From DATKHR01 sp036557365 (GTDB taxonomy: Bacteria > Acidobacteriota > Vicinamibacteria > Vicinamibacterales > CAVVIG01): a DNA stretch of 64,000 nt. This document shows, in pieces, positions 60,032 through 64,000 of this stretch. The position numbers were made by a program, and so were the translations under genes. The first letter of the stretch is position 1, and every line of letters begins with the position of its first letter. Under the pieces are notes generated by a model, which did no database searches, had not been told where the DNA came from, and saw only the letters and a list, made by a program, of their open reading frames with translations. The DNA lies in NCBI GenBank assembly GCA_036557365.1, contig DATBHR010000109.1, positions 25,329-89,328 on the forward strand. The letters run 5' to 3'.

Positions 60032-61039
60032 CTAGCCATCGTCTGCCTCCGCCTCCGTCGCGCCGCGGCCGGTCAGTATGAGGTTGTGAATCGCCCGCAC
60101 GTTCTCTTCGACCTCGCGTGAGCGTCCCCGGTACGATTCGGCCATGCTGTCGTGGCCCTTGTTCAGCGCGAGCTCCGCGAGCTTGTTCAGCAGCTCGCTG
60201 CGCTCCTCGAGGGCGCGGAGGGCAATCCAGAGCGCGCGTTCCACGCTTTCGTCCTGCGCCGAATTCATGGCCTGCTCCGAATAGGCATGTCCGACACGGC
60301 ACCTGAAGCGAAGTTTCTCGCCCTCGACCTCGTACAGCGTTCCGTTGCATTCCGGACAGGTGAAATGCGAAGCCTTCCCGAGCTCGTCCGGCCGGGTCGC
60401 CAATTCGGGACTGGCCGATTCCTCCACTGTCTCGACGGGAACCTCAGCCGGCAGGACATTGTCGGCGGGCGCCGATGTGTTCACCAGGCTGATGATCGTG
60501 TGGGAAAGCGCTTCCGCTCGAACGCACAGATCGACGTCCACGGCTGCGAGCGCATTCTTCGGCATGTAGGGAAACGCTGCGTCCGCAGGGTCCTGCACTA
60601 CCGTGACGCCGCCCGCTTGCTTGACATCGCCAAGTCCAGCCGTTCCGTCGTCGAGCATGCCGGAGAGGATGACGCCGACGACGCGCGAGCCATAGTGTCG
60701 GGCCGCGGTGCGAAAGAGCGGATCGATGGCGGGCCGCTGGCCGTTCTCGCGCGGTCCACGCCGCACCATCATGCGTCCACGACTGATGTAGGTCTGAAGC
60801 CCCGGCGGCGCGACGTACACGCGTCCGAGACGAATCGGCTCCTGATCCACGGCATGCGAGGCCGGCAGATGCCCGGCCCGGTTGAGAATCGCAGGGAGCA
60901 TGCTGGGGGCGTCGGGGCTCACGTGAAGGACGATGAACAGCGCAGCCGGCAGGTCCGGCGGCAACCCGGCAACCAAGCTGGTCAACACCTCGACGCCGCC
61001 GCTCGATGCGCCAATGACGATGATGTCTCTGGCAGACAC
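60032..61039 (-). CDS. cheB: CheB-type methylesterase with C-terminal zinc-ribbon extension
   Basis: A 335-residue protein starting at GTG. The CheB catalytic domain (about residues 5-190) has Ser12 in GASSGG, His39 in FIVLHVSP and Asp130 in ILSGMLDDGTAG, the full triad. It lacks the usual N-terminal receiver. The C-terminal part adds a CPECNGTLYE/FRCRVGHAYS zinc-ribbon-like block (about 227-255) and a helical tail. CheB removes methyl groups from chemoreceptor glutamates. It is divergent from the second CheB gene, with 72 bases between starts. Confidence 0.88.
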   Translation of the reverse strand: MSARDIIVIGASSGGVEVLTSLVAGLPPDLPAALFIVLHVSPDAPSMLPAILNRAGHLPASHAVDQEPIRLGRVYVAPPGLQTYISRGRMMVRRGPRENGQRPAIDPLFRTAARHYGSRVVGVILSGMLDDGTAGLGDVKQAGGVTVVQDPADAAFPYMPKNALAAVDVDLCVRAEALSHTIISLVNTSAPADNVLPAEVPVETVEESASPELATRPDELGKASHFTCPECNGTLYEVEGEKLRFRCRVGHAYSEQAMNSAQDESVERALWIALRALEERSELLNKLAELALNKGHDSMAESYRGRSREVEENVRAIHNLILTGRGATEAEADDG

Positions 61040-61111
61040 ACGTGAGGGCTGTGCAAGTTTTTGGCCTGTCGTGTCGCAGAATCGATGTGGTAGCGTTGAC
61101 TCGGCAGTCCG

Positions 61112-61696
61112 ATGTACCAAGTCGTCGTAATCGGCGCGTCGGCAGGCGGCCTGCACGCATTGGCGACCATATTGGCGCGCCTGCCACGCCAGTTCCCGAT
61201 TCCGCTCGCCATCGTGCAGCACATGGATCCGAGCCGGACCAGTTCGATCGCCGAGATCCTCGGTCGCAAGACGCCGCTTCGTGTGAAAGAGGCCACCGCC
61301 TCGGAGACGATGCGATCGGGTGTCGCGTATATCGCGCCGCCGGGCCGCCATCTGCTCGTGGACTTCGGCTGCTCGGTGTTGTTGACGGATTCCCAGCCGG
61401 TCCACTTCGTCCGTCCGTCGGCCGATGTGCTCTTCGAGTCGGCCGCACGCATCTGCGCGGCCGACGTGATTGGCGTCGTCCTGACGGGCAGCGGGAGCGA
61501 TGGCGCGTCGGGTGCGACGGCGATCAAGTGCGTCGGCGGCATCGTCATCGCACAGGACGAAGAGACGTCGCTCTTCTTCAGCATGCCGCACGCGGCGATC
61601 GCGGCCGGCGCCGTCGACTACGTCCTGCCGCTCGAAGCCATCGCCAATCGATTGATCGAATTGACGGAGAATGGTGCGCATGAGCGACGGGGTTGA
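61112..61696 (+). CDS. cheB: CheB-type methylesterase domain protein
   Basis: A 194-residue catalytic domain alone: Ser10 in GASAGG, His37 in IVQHMDPS and an Asp in VVLTGSGSDGASG, so the triad is present. There is no receiver domain. It is followed by the CheR-PAS gene, which starts 25 bases before its stop, suggesting they are made together. Stand-alone CheB next to CheR-PAS proteins is known from bacteria lacking a full chemotaxis cluster at the same place. Confidence 0.9.
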   Translation: MYQVVVIGASAGGLHALATILARLPRQFPIPLAIVQHMDPSRTSSIAEILGRKTPLRVKEATASETMRSGVAYIAPPGRHLLVDFGCSVLLTDSQPVHFVRPSADVLFESAARICAADVIGVVLTGSGSDGASGATAIKCVGGIVIAQDEETSLFFSMPHAAIAAGAVDYVLPLEAIANRLIELTENGAHERRG

Positions 61697-63551
61697 ATCG
61701 CAGTTCGATGCGCTGCTCGAGTACCTGAGACGCACCCGCGGGTTCGATTTCGGGGCCTACAAACGTCCGAGCCTGATGCGCCGCGTGCAGAAGCGGATGC
61801 AGGCGGTCGGCCTGGAGCAGTTCGCCGACTACACCGACTTCCTGGAAGTCCACCCGGAGGAGTTCGGTCAACTGTTCAACGTCATCCTGATCAACGTCAC
61901 GGCGTTCTTCCGCGACGATCAGGCGTGGGCGTTCATTCGCGATAGCGTGATTCCGTCGTCTGTCGATTCCGGCTCGCAGGAACCCGTCCGCGTGTGGACG
62001 GCGGGCTGCGCCTCTGGCGAAGAGACCTATTCGCTAGCGATGCTCCTCGCCGAAGCGATGGGCCGCGATCAGTTCCGCGATCGCGTGAAGATCTACGCGA
62101 CCGACGTCGACGAGCAGGCGCTGAACCAGGCGCGGGCCGCGAGCTACAACGAAAAGCAGGTGGCGGCGGTTCCGCCCGAGCTCCTCGACCGCTATTTCAC
62201 GCTCGAGGGCGATCGGTTCGTGTTCGACAAGGATCTGCGTCGATCGGTCATCTTCGGCCGGCACGATCTGGTCCAGGACGCGCCGATCTCCAGGGTCAAC
62301 ATCCTCCTGTGTCGGAACGCGCTGATGTACTTCAATACGGAGGCGCAGAGCCGGATTCTCGCGCGATTCCATTTCGCGCTCGCGCCAAACGGCGTCCTCT
62401 TCCTCGGCAAGGCGGAAATGCTGCTGACGCACTCGCAGCTGTTCGTTCCCATCGACCTGCGGCGTCGTATTTTTCGCAAGCTCGCAAAGGACAACTGGCG
62501 CGAGCGGATGGCGGTCATGAATCTGGCGAGCGGCGACGAGGTGTTCGGCGTCAACGGCGGAAACCACTCGGTCTACCCGGCGGCGTTCGACGCCGCGCCG
62601 AACGCGCAGTTCATCATCGACAACAACGGGCTGCTGGCGCTCTTCAACGAAAAAGCGGGAGCGCTCTTCAACCTCGTTCCCACCGACATCGGCCGTCCGG
62701 TGCAGGATCTCGAGGTCTCGTACAGGCCCGTCGAAGTCCGCTCGCTGATGGCCCAGGCGGCCGAGCAGCGCCGGCCGATCGTGATCCGCGAGACCCAGTG
62801 GGAGTCGCCGGGGCGCGACACGCGGTACTTCGACGTGCACGTCGTCGCGCTCTTCAACGACGGCAACAAGCTGCTCGGCGTCAGCATGTCGTTCGTGGAC
62901 GTCAGCCGTACGCAGGAGCTGCAGGTACTGCTGAATCGTTCGAAGCAGGACCTCGAGACCGCCTACGAGGAGCTGCAGTCGACCAACGAGGAACTGGAGA
63001 CGACGAACGAGGAGCTGCAATCCACGGTCGAAGAGCTCGAGACGACGAACGAGGAGCTGCAGTCGACCAACGAAGAGCTCGAGACGATGAACGAGGAGCT
63101 GCAATCGACCAACGAAGAACTGCAGACCATCAACGAAGAGCTCCGAGAGCGCAGCGACGATCTCAACCGCGCGAACGGCCTGCTCGAGTCGATCCTCACG
63201 GGCGTCCGGAGCGGCGTCGTCGTCCTCGACCGCGAGCTGCACGTGCTGGCGTGGAACCATCGCGCCGAGGATTTGTGGGGCCTGCGCGCGGAGGAAGTCC
63301 GCGGCCAGAACTTCCTGAATCTCGACATCGGCCTGCCCACCGAGCTGCTGCGGAGCGACATCCGCTTTTCGCTCGGCAACGCGCACGAGTTCAAGGAGCA
63401 TGCGGTCTCGGCCACGAACCGACGCGGCCGCGCGATCACGTGCAGGGTCACGATCTCGTCGCTCGTCGGCGACGGCCAGGAAATCCGCGGTGTGATCCTG
63501 ATGATGGACGAGCAGAACCACAAATCATCGTCGAGCCGCACCGAGAACTGA
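61671..63551 (+). CDS. cheR: CheR methyltransferase fused to PAS domains through a heptad coiled coil
   Basis: A 626-residue protein. The CheR all-alpha N-terminal part (about 10-60) is followed by the SAM-binding domain (about 70-275; VWTAGCASGEETYSLAML). A PAS domain (about 305-415) leads into an extraordinarily regular coiled coil at about 425-495 (units such as TNEELQS and TNEELET), then a second PAS domain (about 500-615). CheR methylates receptor glutamates; PAS domains sense small molecules or redox state. The overlap with CheB suggests a methylation-based sensing module. The start may be ATG 61671 or 61680. Confidence 0.9.
   Translation: MVRMSDGVESQFDALLEYLRRTRGFDFGAYKRPSLMRRVQKRMQAVGLEQFADYTDFLEVHPEEFGQLFNVILINVTAFFRDDQAWAFIRDSVIPSSVDSGSQEPVRVWTAGCASGEETYSLAMLLAEAMGRDQFRDRVKIYATDVDEQALNQARAASYNEKQVAAVPPELLDRYFTLEGDRFVFDKDLRRSVIFGRHDLVQDAPISRVNILLCRNALMYFNTEAQSRILARFHFALAPNGVLFLGKAEMLLTHSQLFVPIDLRRRIFRKLAKDNWRERMAVMNLASGDEVFGVNGGNHSVYPAAFDAAPNAQFIIDNNGLLALFNEKAGALFNLVPTDIGRPVQDLEVSYRPVEVRSLMAQAAEQRRPIVIRETQWESPGRDTRYFDVHVVALFNDGNKLLGVSMSFVDVSRTQELQVLLNRSKQDLETAYEELQSTNEELETTNEELQSTVEELETTNEELQSTNEELETMNEELQSTNEELQTINEELRERSDDLNRANGLLESILTGVRSGVVVLDRELHVLAWNHRAEDLWGLRAEEVRGQNFLNLDIGLPTELLRSDIRFSLGNAHEFKEHAVSATNRRGRAITCRVTISSLVGDGQEIRGVILMMDEQNHKSSSSRTEN
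62965..63148 (+). repeat. 21-base repeat encoding heptads of the coiled coil
   Basis: Within the CheR-PAS gene, units of 21 bases such as GAGCTGCAGTCGACCAACGA and GAGCTCGAGACGACGAACGA alternate about nine times. Each codes for one heptad of the E-L-x-x-x-N-E type. Synonymous codon differences between units suggest selection on the protein while the units still show their common origin. Confidence 0.7.
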
Positions 63552-63597
63552 TCGACCCGCTGAGCTCGTGGCTTGACTGAAGCGATCGTCGGCGATA

Positions 63598-64000
63598 TGG
63601 TCACGCCGAGGACTCCAGTGGTCAACGCCGCGCCTGTCGATTCCGGCCGTACGGCGCTTCTGGCCGAGCCCGATGTGGAGCTTGCGGGGTGCTACTCGGC
63701 GTATCTGGGCCGCCACGGATACGCCGTCGAGCAGACCAGCGACGGTCGGCAGGCGCTCGTCAAGGCGATGGCAGTCCCGTCGCCGGGCATCATCGTCACG
63801 AATACGTCGCTGCACGGGATCGACGGATACAGCCTGGTCGAACTGCTCAGGACCGACAGCCTCACCTCCCGAATTCCGATCATCGTGCTCACCACGCAAA
63901 CAGAAGCGAAGGCCGCGAGGCTGGTCGAGCAGGCGCGCGCCGACGCCGTCCTCGTGCAGCCCATTCGAGCCGAGGCGCTGTACGAGGAAATCCTGAGAGT
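63598..64000 (+). CDS. receiver-like protein lacking phosphoacceptor Asp (partial)
   Basis: The frame opens at ATG 63598 and runs off the window edge after 134 codons. It has the fold pattern of a response-regulator receiver (ALLAEPDVELAGCYSAYLG, then IIVLTTQ), but the expected phosphoacceptor Asp is Asn69 in IIVTNTSLHGIDGYS, and the conserved Lys is Gln121 in VLVQPIRAEAL. It is therefore a pseudo-receiver unless phosphorylated elsewhere. It follows CheR-PAS by 46 bases, on the same strand. What follows the domain is not visible. Confidence 0.75.

Noticed and set aside
61994..63580. 528-residue plus-strand frame in another phase of CheR-PAS
   Set aside because: Arg- and Ala-rich shadow; the CheR and PAS motifs are in the other frame.

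Overview
The window is high-GC DNA (roughly two thirds G+C by eye), densely packed with protein genes on both strands and without rRNA, tRNA, prophage or insertion sequences. It looks like a chromosomal segment of an Acidobacteriota bacterium, probably of the Vicinamibacteria type. Four things point there: three large MacB-like permeases of the acidobacterial duplicated orphan permease (ADOP) type, one next to a PadR regulator; three ECF sigma factors of the class that accompanies large Ser/Thr kinases, plus two such kinases (TPR and beta-propeller types); a 1189-residue TonB-dependent receptor with an N-terminal carboxypeptidase-regulatory domain; and many Tat-exported or lipoprotein enzymes. 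The taxonomic call is inference from gene content.

Layout. 0-14 kb: ECF sigma factor, DUF4159 protein, NIPSNAP-like protein, ArsR regulator with an isoprenylcysteine-methyltransferase-like protein, two ADOP permeases, an ABC-2 exporter pair, small secreted proteins, and a Tat-exported DsrE-like protein with a secreted partner. 14-23 kb: ECF sigma factor plus TPR kinase, DUF4230 protein, alkaline-phosphatase-superfamily enzyme, flavin monooxygenase, orphan MASE1 histidine kinase, DinB-like protein and a decayed membrane-protein gene. 23.5-29.8 kb: a tightly overlapped stressosome operon (RsbR-RsbS-RsbT, a kinase-phosphatase fusion, then two hybrid histidine kinases). 30-35.6 kb: a lipid-flavoured cluster (PE N-methyltransferase, Mpo1/DUF962-like protein, membrane-anchored class III aminotransferase, phosphatidylserine decarboxylase, GT4 glycosyltransferase). 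35.7-44.7 kb: ECF sigma factor with a propeller protein, a metzincin-like protein, a propeller-type Ser/Thr kinase, and a hydrolase plus DacB pair bracketed by a 62-bp direct repeat. 44.7-54.7 kb: PadR-ADOP operon with a visible operator, sugar dehydrogenase, serine hydrolase, a gene-free block of about 690 bp full of inverted repeats, and the TonB receptor. 54.9-64 kb: a PLD-like protein, a lipoprotein with kinase-like motifs coupled to a DUF4956 membrane protein, an MFS exporter, and a CheB/CheB/CheR-PAS group that runs off the right edge in a receiver lacking its phosphoacceptor Asp.

How the parts fit. The strongest functional unit is the RST stressosome module, whose output appears to be phosphorelay proteins instead of SigB. 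The lipid cluster holds two consecutive steps of phosphatidylcholine synthesis (PS to PE, PE to PC) plus uncharacterised partners. The least explained unit is the kinase-like lipoprotein coupled to DUF4956 (55.9-57.9 kb).
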